Shown here in pieces: positions 20,076 through 29,627 of a stretch of 51,409 nucleotides of DNA; positions within the stretch are counted from its first letter, which is position 1; each line of letters opens with the position of its first letter. The stretch comes from JANRKT01 sp033763355 (GTDB lineage: Bacteria; Bacteroidota; Bacteroidia; Chitinophagales; Chitinophagaceae). The stretch lies in contig JANRKT010000065.1 in assembly GCA_033763355.1 (NCBI GenBank), positions 1-51,409 on the forward strand. Direction: 5' to 3'. Below the pieces are notes generated by a model that saw only the letters and a list, made by a program, of their open reading frames with translations, ran no database searches and had not been told where the DNA came from. The translations under genes were made by a program, and so were the position numbers.

Positions 20076-20094
20076 TGAGAAAAGGCAAATCCGG

Positions 20095-21411
20095 TTACAA
20101 GGGTTTTATTCCTGCTTTGCTGATGACAGAAATTATTTTCTGCCCCAGCCTTCTTCCTTCATCCTGCCCGTTATCAATAGCATCCCGGTAATGGATGCCT
20201 CCGTATAATCTTGATATGGCTGCTTCACTGGCAGCATGGCGGAATGAAGTAAAACTTCTTGCAGGTATTTCAAATATCTCTTCAGAATTATCAGTGAAAG
20301 AAAAACCTTCGCCCAATAAATAAGTAAGTACTTCGGCTGATGCTGTTGAAATGACACTGTGCCCGCTGGTGTATTCAGGAAAAGGGGGCGTTTGCAAAAG
20401 CGGTTGCCATTTTGCATCTATGTGACGGTTGATAAAAGTTTCAGGCCTTATCCTGTTGCTGCGGTATTTCTCATCCCAGCAACTGATGAATGCATCCATT
20501 AAAGTAACCCCAACCAAAGTTTGCAGCATTACGGTTTTATCAAAATCAAGCTTAGCCTGTTTTGCCACAATACCGGCGATATTCATCCAGTGGCCGCCGG
20601 GGCTGATCTTTTTAAAGCCGATAGACATGTGCCCCGAAGTGGAGACCACAAAGGGGTTACAATCCCAGAATGAAGCAATATGCAATTGTTCTGTTGAAAG
20701 GTTTTTTGAAACTTCATACACTTCCTTTGCCATTTTATAAAACAAACTGCTGCTGTCATTGCTGAAAGGCACAGGCGGCGACGGCATAAATTCATTGCAG
20801 GAATCTATCACCATCGGCCTGATGGTTTTCCAGTTGGGTTCAACGGCTTCCATATAAGCGGGAGGCGTCGGATACCAGTAACCCTCTCCTTTTACTGGTG
20901 TATAGCGAAGCTTAGCGCTCAGGTTGATGTAATGGTCTTTTTTTGACCAGGCCACTATTTTACCTGCAACTTCTTTTGCCGCTGCAACTGAGTTATCAAT
21001 GACCTTTTGCTGAACATTCATTTTCTGCAATGCTGCAATAAATTTTTTCTGTTCTTCTTCAAGCATAAAACCTGAAGGCAGCATAAGCCTGCCTGTTTCA
21101 AGGATGCAATACACAGCTGCAGCCTGGTAATTGTAATCGGGTTTTTTTATAATGACCGGTGAAGCTGTATATGCTTTTATAAATGATGAAAGCGACGGAC
21201 TGCCTGAATTATTTTGCGAAACAATTTCATAAGCGCCAAGCATGGCATAAGCATAGATACGGCTTGCAGCAGGCGGGTTTACCACATCATGCATCATGAC
21301 ACGTGAAAGGGAAAAAACTGCAGGCTGCAAATTATCTGCAAATTGTTTGCTGCCTTTTTGTGCAAAAACAGCATGGTTAAAAAACAATAAAACAATTACA
21401 ACACGCTTCAT
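20095..21411 (-). CDS. Secreted vanadium-dependent haloperoxidase / PAP2-superfamily protein
   Basis: The start ATG at 21411 gives a clear signal peptide (MKRVVIVLLFFNHAVFAQ) and 438 residues; an ATG at 21450 would add 13 residues and overlap the upstream gene. The full vanadate/phosphate site of the family is visible: K-x6-RP (Lys315, Arg322 in KYRSNRIRP), TSGH (His351 in PEYTSGHSV), and SR-x5-H (Arg401, His407 in SRLYGGIH). The superfamily covers vanadium haloperoxidases, which oxidise halides with peroxide, and acid phosphatases with the same site. The sequence alone does not decide between them. The gene begins 4 bp after the stop of the VCBS gene, so it is translationally linked to it and belongs to the second susCD operon. 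Export suggests periplasmic or outer-surface action. Confidence 0.88.
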   Translation of the reverse strand: MKRVVIVLLFFNHAVFAQKGSKQFADNLQPAVFSLSRVMMHDVVNPPAASRIYAYAMLGAYEIVSQNNSGSPSLSSFIKAYTASPVIIKKPDYNYQAAAVYCILETGRLMLPSGFMLEEEQKKFIAALQKMNVQQKVIDNSVAAAKEVAGKIVAWSKKDHYINLSAKLRYTPVKGEGYWYPTPPAYMEAVEPNWKTIRPMVIDSCNEFMPSPPVPFSNDSSSLFYKMAKEVYEVSKNLSTEQLHIASFWDCNPFVVSTSGHMSIGFKKISPGGHWMNIAGIVAKQAKLDFDKTVMLQTLVGVTLMDAFISCWDEKYRSNRIRPETFINRHIDAKWQPLLQTPPFPEYTSGHSVISTASAEVLTYLLGEGFSFTDNSEEIFEIPARSFTSFRHAASEAAISRLYGGIHYRDAIDNGQDEGRRLGQKIISVISKAGIKPL

Positions 21412-21415
21412 ACGC

Positions 21416-24400
21416 TTATTGATACTTATAAAATTGTAATAACTGGTCATTTATCCCCACAACAAAATATTTTTCACTGTTAATATTGATCTGCAATGCA
21501 GATTTTACATCTCCTGTTAATGAAAGACCGGAAGCAGGCTGGTTCACGTAATTAAAATTGCCTTTGCCATCTCCCGTTAAAATGCACCCGAAGTTCGCAT
21601 CAATACTGCCGATCTTCAAACGGTTATCGGAACGGTTGCCTGCCAGTAGCAAATCCATGTTCCCGTCATGGTTAAAATCATCCGCAAGGATTTTTGTAAC
21701 GGGTGAAAACTGCGCCTGCAGGGGCAATGCTGCTTCAGTAAATTTTCCACCACGGTTAATAAAACACAGGGTACGGATTTCAGTAACGTTAAGTTTGCCG
21801 GCATTTGACAGCTCTTCTTTTGTAAAAATGTTATTGATAGTGGCCGTGGAGTAATCCCTGTATGAACTGAATTTTCTCCGCATGGGATAAATCTGATCAT
21901 TCAACTCATCGCGGCTTACAAACGGGTAACTTGTTCCCTGCACATAAAAATTAAAGAAGGGATCAATGGAGCCGTTGTTGTCAAAATCTGCATAAAACAA
22001 TTCACCGGGTTCTTTTTCTGATATTTTTATTTGTGAATTGAGCCCAAGGTTGCCTGCGATAATATCCTCCTTACCATCTCCGTTTACATCAGCTACCGTT
22101 AAAGTAAACCAGAACCCGGTGTTTGGTTTTTCAAAAAAATCACTGGTTTTATCAGTAAATCCATTGGGTGTATTAATAAAAATTTTTAAAGGCATAAACT
22201 CACCGCAAACAACCAGGTCTTTTCGTCCATCGTCATTTAAATCCGTCCATTGTGCATCCGTTACCATTCCGGATTCAGAAAATGGAGTTTCAAAAATTGA
22301 AAAAATCCCTTTGCCATCATTGTTCAATAAATAAGTTTTGGGGGCAACAGGGTATTTTCCGGGAATGATCCTTCCGCCAATAAACAAATCCATGTCACCG
22401 TCGCCATCATAATCACATGGCCGCACACAGCTTTTACTGCTGCCGCTTACATCAGGAAGGTTTTCCTTTGCATGAATAAAATTTCCTTTGCCGTCATTCA
22501 GCCACAATTCATCCTGCAATGCTGCAGTATTGGCTTCGTACAATGCATATCCCCCCCTGGCAAGATATAAATCATCGTCGCCATCATTGTCTGCATCAAA
22601 AAAAACGGCAGCAGCAACATTTGAATTATCATTTCCTTCAGAACTGATTGTTGCCCCCTGCAGAAATTTTCCGCCTGCCTGCTGCAGGTAAATATTTGCG
22701 GCTTTATTTTTATCTCCTCCGACAAACAAATCTTCGCTGCCATCTTTGTTTACATCTGCTTTTGCCAGTACCGGCCCCGTACCGGAATACATGAACAACA
22801 TGAGCAACTGCCTTTTGAAATCGTTTTCACCTGTTGCTGTATGTGTGTAACCCGGTAAAGCATTTACTTTGCTGAAAAGCGGTTCCGGTTTTACCGGATC
22901 TACTTGCTGTATATTTTTAACTGCATCATTATAAGTAATAACCAGTTTTTGATTGGCAGTGATCTCTTTTAAAACCTGTTTATTGTTATCAGGCCAGATA
23001 ATAATTAATGAATCAACCTTCTTCTGGTTACCCAAACCAAAAAGCAATGTTGAAGAAACGCATGATAAATAACCCCTGTTGGGGTTTACTTCCTGGTATT
23101 GCATGCTGCCGCCGCTGTATAAATAAACTTTGGCGCCAGTGGCATTGGCATTTTCTTTTTTAAAATTCAGTTTAACCGACAAATACGAAGTGCTGAACTT
23201 TTCCCTGCTTGTGTTTTTATATATGTAAGCATTTTCATTGATGTTATTTATTACAAGGTCAAGGTCGCCGTCGTTATCCAGGTCGGCATACGCGGCAGCG
23301 CTTGAAATTTTGGTTTTTTCAAAGCCCCATGCTTTCTGCATGTTGGAAAATGTGAGGTTGTGATTATTCCTGTAAATGTAATTGGGCAATGTAGTTACGG
23401 GCATTGATTTTATCAGGTCCATCAGGAGTAAAGGTTGCCGGTCAATAGCTTTTTTTATTTTGTAATCGCCCCAGTAACGCAGGAAATCTTTATTGGTGTA
23501 ATCCCGCAAATAACCGTTGGTAACAAATAAATCTTTATACCCGTCATTATCAAAATCAGCAAACAGCGGGCACCAGCTCCAGTCGGTATTGGAAACACCT
23601 GCCAGTTGGGCTATTTCACTAAAGGTGCCGTCGCCGTTGTTTAACTGCAGCATGTTGCGCATGTATTGTTTGTGCAGGCGCTGTCTAGTCATCAGTTCAA
23701 ACGATTCATAATTTTCCTGCAACTGCAACAGTTTTTGCCTGCGGTTATCTTCCGGCAGCATATCAAGTGTCATGATATCCGGCAGGCCATCATTGTTGAA
23801 ATCGGCAATATCAACACCCATAGAAAACTGCGACAGGTGGTTGAAGCAGTGTTTGGATTCTTCACGAAAAGTTTTATTGCCGTTGTTGATATACAAATAA
23901 TCCGGTTCGTTGTAATCATTGGTAACATATACATCCTGCCATCCGTCTTTATTTATATCCGCAATGGCAATGCCCAAACCAAAAGTCAGCGGATTTTGGC
24001 GTATGCCCGCACCAAATGAAACATCTTTGAAATGGTTACCGGTGTTTTCATACAGTTTATTCCCGGCCAGTTCATCCACATCATTTCGGTAACGGGCAAG
24101 CTCCATGTTGTCAATCTTCTTTGTGCTGTGGTTCAGCAAAAACATGTCAAGGTCGCCGTCATTATCGTAATCAAAAAAAGCAGCCTGTGTGCTGTAGCTC
24201 TTATCATCAAGACCATATTCTTTTGCTTTCTCAACGAATTTTACCTCACTACGGCCTTCCCCGGAAGGAGAGGGTGAAATACTCCGATTAATAAACAACT
24301 CATTCCGCCGCAAATCATCATTTACTTTTCCAGAATAACAAACATAAATATCGAGCAAGCCGTCTCCGTTTACATCTGCCATGGTAGCACCTGTCTTCCA

Positions 24401-24742
24401 GCCACCCTGTTTTCCTTCTAATCCAATGCCTGCCTCACGGGTTATGTCTTTAAATTTTAAACCTCCCAGATTAAGATAAAGTTTATTGGGGCCCATATTG
24501 GCAGTAAAGAAAATATCATCGAGCCCGTCATTATTTATATCCCCCAGCGCTGCACCTCCTCCGTTATAAAAATATTCGTAGGCCAGAACATTCAGGTTCT
24601 CTGATTCATTGATGTTATTAATAAACCTGATACCTGTTTCCCCGGAATTGAGCAATCGAAAAAGTGTTTCTTCCTGTGCAGCAACAGCAAGAGGAATTGC
24701 AGAAAGGTATAATAAACTAATAAGTTTTATCAGTCTCGTCAT
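21416..24742 (-). CDS. Giant secreted FG-GAP/VCBS repeat protein with ASPIC/UnbV domain
   Basis: The protein has 1108 residues and a signal peptide ending AVAAQ. Many Ca-binding-loop repeats of the DxNxDGxxD type (DINNDGLDD, DVNGDGLLD, DYDNDGDLD, DFNNDGLPD) build an FG-GAP/VCBS propeller at about 55-510. An ASPIC/UnbV domain follows at about 515-610 (NATGAKVYLYSGG; NRGYLSCVSSTLLFGLG), then a second propeller (about 640-1080). Such CRTAC-like proteins are exported and often adhesive or binding proteins; no catalytic residues are known to me. It lies 150 bp downstream of the second susD gene and overlaps functionally with the haloperoxidase gene, 4 bp apart. Odd feature: SPSPSGEGRSE at about residues 155-165 interrupts a repeat and is encoded by a palindromic short repeat (24250-24280). 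Confidence 0.9.
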   Translation of the reverse strand: MTRLIKLISLLYLSAIPLAVAAQEETLFRLLNSGETGIRFINNINESENLNVLAYEYFYNGGGAALGDINNDGLDDIFFTANMGPNKLYLNLGGLKFKDITREAGIGLEGKQGGWKTGATMADVNGDGLLDIYVCYSGKVNDDLRRNELFINRSISPSPSGEGRSEVKFVEKAKEYGLDDKSYSTQAAFFDYDNDGDLDMFLLNHSTKKIDNMELARYRNDVDELAGNKLYENTGNHFKDVSFGAGIRQNPLTFGLGIAIADINKDGWQDVYVTNDYNEPDYLYINNGNKTFREESKHCFNHLSQFSMGVDIADFNNDGLPDIMTLDMLPEDNRRQKLLQLQENYESFELMTRQRLHKQYMRNMLQLNNGDGTFSEIAQLAGVSNTDWSWCPLFADFDNDGYKDLFVTNGYLRDYTNKDFLRYWGDYKIKKAIDRQPLLLMDLIKSMPVTTLPNYIYRNNHNLTFSNMQKAWGFEKTKISSAAAYADLDNDGDLDLVINNINENAYIYKNTSREKFSTSYLSVKLNFKKENANATGAKVYLYSGGSMQYQEVNPNRGYLSCVSSTLLFGLGNQKKVDSLIIIWPDNNKQVLKEITANQKLVITYNDAVKNIQQVDPVKPEPLFSKVNALPGYTHTATGENDFKRQLLMLFMYSGTGPVLAKADVNKDGSEDLFVGGDKNKAANIYLQQAGGKFLQGATISSEGNDNSNVAAAVFFDADNDGDDDLYLARGGYALYEANTAALQDELWLNDGKGNFIHAKENLPDVSGSSKSCVRPCDYDGDGDMDLFIGGRIIPGKYPVAPKTYLLNNDGKGIFSIFETPFSESGMVTDAQWTDLNDDGRKDLVVCGEFMPLKIFINTPNGFTDKTSDFFEKPNTGFWFTLTVADVNGDGKEDIIAGNLGLNSQIKISEKEPGELFYADFDNNGSIDPFFNFYVQGTSYPFVSRDELNDQIYPMRRKFSSYRDYSTATINNIFTKEELSNAGKLNVTEIRTLCFINRGGKFTEAALPLQAQFSPVTKILADDFNHDGNMDLLLAGNRSDNRLKIGSIDANFGCILTGDGKGNFNYVNQPASGLSLTGDVKSALQININSEKYFVVGINDQLLQFYKYQ
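24250..24280. repeat. Palindromic short repeat inserted in frame in the VCBS gene
   Basis: The bases contain CCTTCC-CC-GGAAGG followed by AGAGGGTGAAAT. Read on the minus strand this codes for SPSPSGEGRSE between the FINRS and VKF parts of a VCBS repeat, where the family normally has a short turn. The wording matches a dispersed Bacteroidota repeat with a CCCTCTCC...GG core. A related palindrome stands at 4612-4631. Family membership needs a genome search. Confidence 0.5.
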
Positions 24743-24819
24743 GCATCATCAGCTTAAACAACATCAAACAAATCTATGCTAAAACTGAAAAGCAGGATTT
24801 CCGGCTTTATCATTAAACA

Positions 24820-24860
24820 GCAAGACTACCGGAAGGTAGCCTTGCAGGGTTTTTGACCCT
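24820..24860 (-). promoter_or_regulatory. Tandem hairpins between susD and the VCBS gene, probable attenuator
   Basis: On the minus transcript a small hairpin (AGGGT-loop-ACCCT, 24846-24860) is followed by a long one (GCAAG-x-CTACC-loop-GGTAG-x-CTTGC, 24820-24845) with one internal mismatch. A short T-run (CTGTTT) follows. Placement just after susD suggests RNA stabilisation of susCD or partial termination that lowers expression of the two distal genes. Confidence 0.5.
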
Positions 24861-24892
24861 CATTTTAACTAAAAACTACTGCTGCATATTTA

Positions 24893-26506
24893 CTATTTAT
24901 CCCACCACACTTTTGCGCTCCACACATCGCCACCGGTTAAACTACTTACACCTGTGGCGTAATTGGCCCCGTTTGCGGTGGCTTCCTCTGTAGGGTATAT
25001 CTGCCGCCGCGGAATAACGCCGCCTGAAAAATTACCTGCATAAGTAACTGGTGTAAGAACAGGATACCCTGATCTTCTCCAGTTGTTCCATGCTTCTACA
25101 AAATTTAAAAATATACCCGCTGTAGCCCAGTACTGCTCATTAATCATTTTTAATGAAGCTGTTTGTGAAGAAACATCAAGCGGGTTAGCAGTAGCATAAG
25201 CATCGGCAGTGGCAGCACTTATAGCGGCATTGGCACTAAGGGTTGCCAGTGACTGCAAAGCACCTGAGACACCATTTTTATAATGAGCAGCGGCAGTACC
25301 GCCGACATTCCAACCCCTCACTGCAGCTTCAGCAAGCAATAATTCCGTTTCAGCATAAGTTAATATAAACTGTGCACTGTTTAAACTTCCATAAACAGAT
25401 GTCCTGGGGCGTGAATACTTTCCTATTGGTGTAAAATCAGCCCCGGCGCCAGTACCACCCGGGTAACCGGGAGAGTTAGCAATATCAGTGGCCCCTCCAT
25501 TTAAATCCCATCCGTTAGGCAATCCGGTTTGGGCAGCAAATGAATTATCGCCAGATAAACCAATATTCTGGTTGGCTGCCAAACCTGCCTGGGGCACTTC
25601 TGCAATTGCGCTTACACGGGGGTCGTTGGTTGATTTGAGAAAATCAATTAATTTTTTGCTCCACCTCACCTGGTAGAAATCTGCCGCTGTTATCAGCGCC
25701 CTTGAATTTTCGCTGCGATAGCCATTGGCATCATCGCCTTTTATATAAGCATCATCTGCAACACTGCTGAATGTTCCCCCGGTAAAGGCTTTTTCTGCAT
25801 AAGTCTTAGCAGTTGCTGCATCAGCTTTTGTTAACCTCATCGCCAGCCTGAGCATTAAAGAGTAACCAAATTTTTTCCATTTAGCAACATCGCCTGCATA
25901 AGAAAAGAGATCAGCAGATGGTTTGGCCTTTGAAGCGTCGAATTTGGTAAGTGCTGCATCCAGTTCACTCAGCATCGCTTTGTAAACGTCCTGCTGTTTG
26001 TCATAAACCGGGAGGCTGAGCCCGTCAGCGCCCTGCAAAGCTTCTTTATAAGGGCAATCTCCGTACATATCAGTAATGTATTGCAGGCTGAGCACTTTCA
26101 TTACTGTTGCTGCGCTAACCACATTAACCTTGTCAGCATTACCTGCATAGTTCTTTATGATCTCATTGGCAAGGCTTGCTGCCCTGTAATTAACCCTCCA
26201 GCCGCGGGCCGCATAATCATTGGTGTTGCCGGATGGCACATACTTATCCATATTGCTGTAATAGTTGGCCGCACCGGATGTGGTAGAAGCAAATACCTGC
26301 ACCCATCCGCTCTGGAACAATATGGCCCCGTTGTAACCGGTTATGGCATTGATATAATTAGCCTGGCTGCTGGATAAAAAATAGTCGGAATTAAAATTGC
26401 CGGGTGAAGACTGGGTGGGATCAGTATTTATTTTTTCAAAGTCTTTCGTACATGATGTTTGAAAAACCAGGAATACGATACCGGTATATAAAAATATTTT
26501 TTTCAT
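24893..26506 (-). CDS. SusD/RagB-like outer-membrane lipoprotein (SusD-like_2 type)
   Basis: The start ATG at 26506 gives 537 residues and a lipoprotein signal with Cys19 (LVFQTSC); an ATG at 26539 would bury that signal behind 11 polar residues. Typical features are TKDFEKINTDPTQSSPGNF at the N-terminus, CPYKEALQGADGLSLPVYDKQ in the middle, LTYAETELLLAEAAVRGW and the C-terminal WNNWRRSGYPVL with PRRQIYPTEEA. These belong to the SusD_like/RagB group that often pairs with SusC in loci without glycoside hydrolases. It follows susC by 43 bp and is the lid partner of that barrel. The ligand is unknown. Confidence 0.93.
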   Translation of the reverse strand: MKKIFLYTGIVFLVFQTSCTKDFEKINTDPTQSSPGNFNSDYFLSSSQANYINAITGYNGAILFQSGWVQVFASTTSGAANYYSNMDKYVPSGNTNDYAARGWRVNYRAASLANEIIKNYAGNADKVNVVSAATVMKVLSLQYITDMYGDCPYKEALQGADGLSLPVYDKQQDVYKAMLSELDAALTKFDASKAKPSADLFSYAGDVAKWKKFGYSLMLRLAMRLTKADAATAKTYAEKAFTGGTFSSVADDAYIKGDDANGYRSENSRALITAADFYQVRWSKKLIDFLKSTNDPRVSAIAEVPQAGLAANQNIGLSGDNSFAAQTGLPNGWDLNGGATDIANSPGYPGGTGAGADFTPIGKYSRPRTSVYGSLNSAQFILTYAETELLLAEAAVRGWNVGGTAAAHYKNGVSGALQSLATLSANAAISAATADAYATANPLDVSSQTASLKMINEQYWATAGIFLNFVEAWNNWRRSGYPVLTPVTYAGNFSGGVIPRRQIYPTEEATANGANYATGVSSLTGGDVWSAKVWWDK

Positions 26507-26549
26507 CTTTTTGATTTTATTGTTTACACAATAGTTCATTGAGGGGTTA

Positions 26550-29500
26550 CTATTTTTTAAATGTAAAATTGAGGTTAACGCCGTATGAACGGGTTGACGG
26601 AAGGCTGGTACCTTCGATACCGTAATACCTCACATTGGAGCTGAATGTTGCTTCGGGGTCTATGTTGTCACTCTTCCTCATAAGTATTGCCAGGTTGCGG
26701 CCAACAAGAGAAAGCCTGACTGATTTAAACACCCGCAATGGGCTTAAGAGTTTTTCAGGTAATGAATAACCAAGTGTAACCTGGCGGAGTTTAATAAAAT
26801 CACCATCCAGTACATGAACAGAAGTTACCTGCTGTGCCAGCGCCCTGTAATAACCCTGTGCATCTGCTTTTACTGTATTGGCAGCCCCGCTTTCTGTTAC
26901 ACCTGTTGTAATACCATCTCTTCCGGTAAGGGTGAGCTGGTTTAAACCGCGGAAAATGGAATAATAACTTGTTGCAGAAAGGATACTATTACCATAATTG
27001 TAATCAATAAGGAAAGAGAGTGCAATACCCTTGTATGTCACTTCATTGTTCAACCCGCCATACAGTGTTGGCAACACGCTTCCCATTTTAATCAAATCGC
27101 CCCTCATGGGATAGCCTGAAGCATCCACTACTATTTCCCCTTTGGAACTGCGTTTGTAATCATAAGCCAGTATCTGCGGCCCTGCAAACCCTTTTACATA
27201 AGCAGTAATCGCATTGCCCAGTGTGGCACGGTTAGAACCGAGGTTTACATTATTGCCTGCTTCATCTGTTTCAAGTATTTTGCTTTTAACAGATGTAAGG
27301 TTTAATGTGGCTGTCCATGTAAAATCCCTTTTTCTTACCGGTGTTCCGCTGATCTGCAATTCAAGCCCGCTGTTTTTTGTTGACCCGTTGGGTATATAAC
27401 CGCTGGTATAACCTGTGGCAATACTGAACGAAGCCCCCATGATCTCATTCTTTGTTTTCTTGGTGAAATAAGCAATATCAAAATTCAGCCTGTTGTTAAG
27501 GAACCTCAGGTCTGCGCCTACTTCAATTTCAGTAGTAGTAAATGGCTTTAAAAGGCCGCTTGGCAATGAAGTGCTGAAATTGCCGACTGGTACGCCATTG
27601 AAATTATTACCGAGTGAATAATATACCGCAGTCTGGTAGGCCTGTGTCAGCTCATTACTGGTAGTAGCGTAAGAAGCACGCAGTTTACCGAAATTGAGGT
27701 GTTTGATATTTGTTAACTCAGAAAAAATAAAGCTTGCTGAAACCGAAGGAACAAAAATGGTATTGTTGTTCACCGGCAGGGTTGAATATGCATCATATCT
27801 TCCGGTAGTACCGATAGTAAGAAAATTCCTGTAGGCCAGGTCGAGTGTATAATATGCAGATTGGACTTCGGTTTTCCAGAAACCATAATCCCTGTTGTAA
27901 TTGGATACATTATTATAGCTGTACTGGTAAGGCAATATAAAAGGTCCGCCGCCAATTTTTATTCTTTCCTCCTGGTTCTTCCGCAGGTTCGCCCCTATTG
28001 CAGCATCAAAACTTATATCGTCGGTAATCTTATGAGTGGCGCCAATAAGTCCGTCCACATTAAATTCAAAACGTTCTGTTGAAGCAAGGTCATCAAGCCC
28101 GCCGCGGCGGCCATTTGAATAGGCTGTGCCCCACGGAGTAACTTTAAAAAGGCGGTCATGCGCAAGGTCGTAACCAACACGGCCCTGTGCATAGAGCCAT
28201 TTTGCAAAATTATACCTCACTGTACCTGATGTAATCAAACGCTTTCGGCCGAGATTGTTTACATACTGGTTTACCACAAACCATGGATTGGTTACATACT
28301 CATCATCGCTGAACTGTATTTCATATCCTGTTACAGGGTTATAACCAGGGGCCAGGATACTTTGATCAATATTGGTAGCAAGGAACAAACCATTATTGCC
28401 ATTCATAGGACCATCGCTCAATTGAGGACGGTTCTGTGATTGCTCATCAATATAATTGGCTACAAATTTTACAGATAAACGGTCGGTAATATCCTGGTCA
28501 ATATTAAGGTTAATGGTCTTCCTGTCAAGGCCGCTGTTGCGGAGTATTGATTTGTTATCAAGATTAGAGAACGACAAACGGAATGCGCCGTTTTCACCGC
28601 CTTTGGAAACCGCAATGGTATTGGTAAAAGAAGTGCCTGTCCTGTAGAAATTTTTAATATTATCCTTTGCAGGGGAATAAGGATAAGAGTTGCCGTCAAA
28701 CTGGATAACCGATGAGCCGTCTAATTTAGCGCCCCAGCTCATCCTTCCGGATTGCTGTGCTGCGGCAACGGTTGCAGGTTTTATTCCGCCAACGCCCTGG
28801 CCATACACATACTGAAAATCGGTATTGTCAATGGCATTCTCTGCCATGAAATTCATGTTGTATTCAACAGCAAAATCACCTTTCTTGCCTGTTTTGGTAG
28901 TAATAATTATTACACCATTGGAAGCCCTTGAACCATACAATGCCGAAGCAGATTGCCCTTTCAGCACTGTCATACTTTCGATATCATCGGGGTTGAGGTT
29001 ACCAATACCATCGCCATTATCAGAACCACCCCATTCGCCGGCGCTTCCCCTTTGTGTATTATCCATCGGTATGCCGTTGATAACAAAAAGAGGGGAGCCT
29101 GCACCATTCATACTGGGAATACCTCTCAATAATAATTTTACTGTACCGCCGGGGCCGCCATTAGTGCCTCTTACACTCAAACCAGCTACCCTGCCGCTTA
29201 ATGAGTTGGCTACATTGGTTTCTCTTGCCTGGTTCAGCTGGTCGCCATTAACTGTTGTAACGGCATAACCCAGTTTCTTTTGCTGTTTCGTAATACCCAG
29301 CGCCGTAACCACTATTTCACTCATTTGCTGCTCACCCAGGTCCAATGAAAGAAGCAGGTTGCTTTCATTTTCTTCAACAGTTACTGTTTTGGCTGTATAT
29401 CCAACAGAAGAAATTTCCAGTTGAATACGGCCGGTGGGAACACTAAAAGAAAACGATCCGCTGCCATCAGTAACAGTCTGGATGTTTTTCCCTTTTACTT

Positions 29501-29627
29501 TAACGGTTGCGGAGGGAATGGCATCACCGGATTTTGAATCTTTCAGGCTGCCGGTTATCTGCCTTGTTTGTGCAAATGCCGCTGTTTGCAGCAAAAGCAG
29601 TGCAATTAGCAGGCGTAAACTTCTCAT
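26550..29627 (-). CDS. Second SusC/RagA-family TonB-linked outer-membrane transporter
   Basis: The protein has 1025 residues and a signal peptide (LLIALLLLQTAAFAQ). A carboxypeptidase D-regulatory-like domain (ITGSLKDSKSGDAIPSATV; about 20-105) precedes the SusC signature (SEIVVTALGI), the plug (LSGRVAGLSVRGTNGGPGG; VINGIPMDN; TVLKGQSASALYGSRASNG; about 115-230) and a barrel that ends in NLNFTFKK. It is only loosely similar to the first SusC of the window. It is the first gene of an operon that continues with susD, the VCBS gene and the haloperoxidase gene. A divergent AraC gene lies about 530 bp away. There is no neighbouring glycoside hydrolase, so substrate prediction from context fails. 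Confidence 0.95.
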   Translation of the reverse strand: MRSLRLLIALLLLQTAAFAQTRQITGSLKDSKSGDAIPSATVKVKGKNIQTVTDGSGSFSFSVPTGRIQLEISSVGYTAKTVTVEENESNLLLSLDLGEQQMSEIVVTALGITKQQKKLGYAVTTVNGDQLNQARETNVANSLSGRVAGLSVRGTNGGPGGTVKLLLRGIPSMNGAGSPLFVINGIPMDNTQRGSAGEWGGSDNGDGIGNLNPDDIESMTVLKGQSASALYGSRASNGVIIITTKTGKKGDFAVEYNMNFMAENAIDNTDFQYVYGQGVGGIKPATVAAAQQSGRMSWGAKLDGSSVIQFDGNSYPYSPAKDNIKNFYRTGTSFTNTIAVSKGGENGAFRLSFSNLDNKSILRNSGLDRKTINLNIDQDITDRLSVKFVANYIDEQSQNRPQLSDGPMNGNNGLFLATNIDQSILAPGYNPVTGYEIQFSDDEYVTNPWFVVNQYVNNLGRKRLITSGTVRYNFAKWLYAQGRVGYDLAHDRLFKVTPWGTAYSNGRRGGLDDLASTERFEFNVDGLIGATHKITDDISFDAAIGANLRKNQEERIKIGGGPFILPYQYSYNNVSNYNRDYGFWKTEVQSAYYTLDLAYRNFLTIGTTGRYDAYSTLPVNNNTIFVPSVSASFIFSELTNIKHLNFGKLRASYATTSNELTQAYQTAVYYSLGNNFNGVPVGNFSTSLPSGLLKPFTTTEIEVGADLRFLNNRLNFDIAYFTKKTKNEIMGASFSIATGYTSGYIPNGSTKNSGLELQISGTPVRKRDFTWTATLNLTSVKSKILETDEAGNNVNLGSNRATLGNAITAYVKGFAGPQILAYDYKRSSKGEIVVDASGYPMRGDLIKMGSVLPTLYGGLNNEVTYKGIALSFLIDYNYGNSILSATSYYSIFRGLNQLTLTGRDGITTGVTESGAANTVKADAQGYYRALAQQVTSVHVLDGDFIKLRQVTLGYSLPEKLLSPLRVFKSVRLSLVGRNLAILMRKSDNIDPEATFSSNVRYYGIEGTSLPSTRSYGVNLNFTFKK

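Noticed and set aside
20076..20094. A bidirectional terminator between the convergent symporter and haloperoxidase genes
   Set aside because: The 19-bp gap contains no stem-loop and no T-run that I can see.
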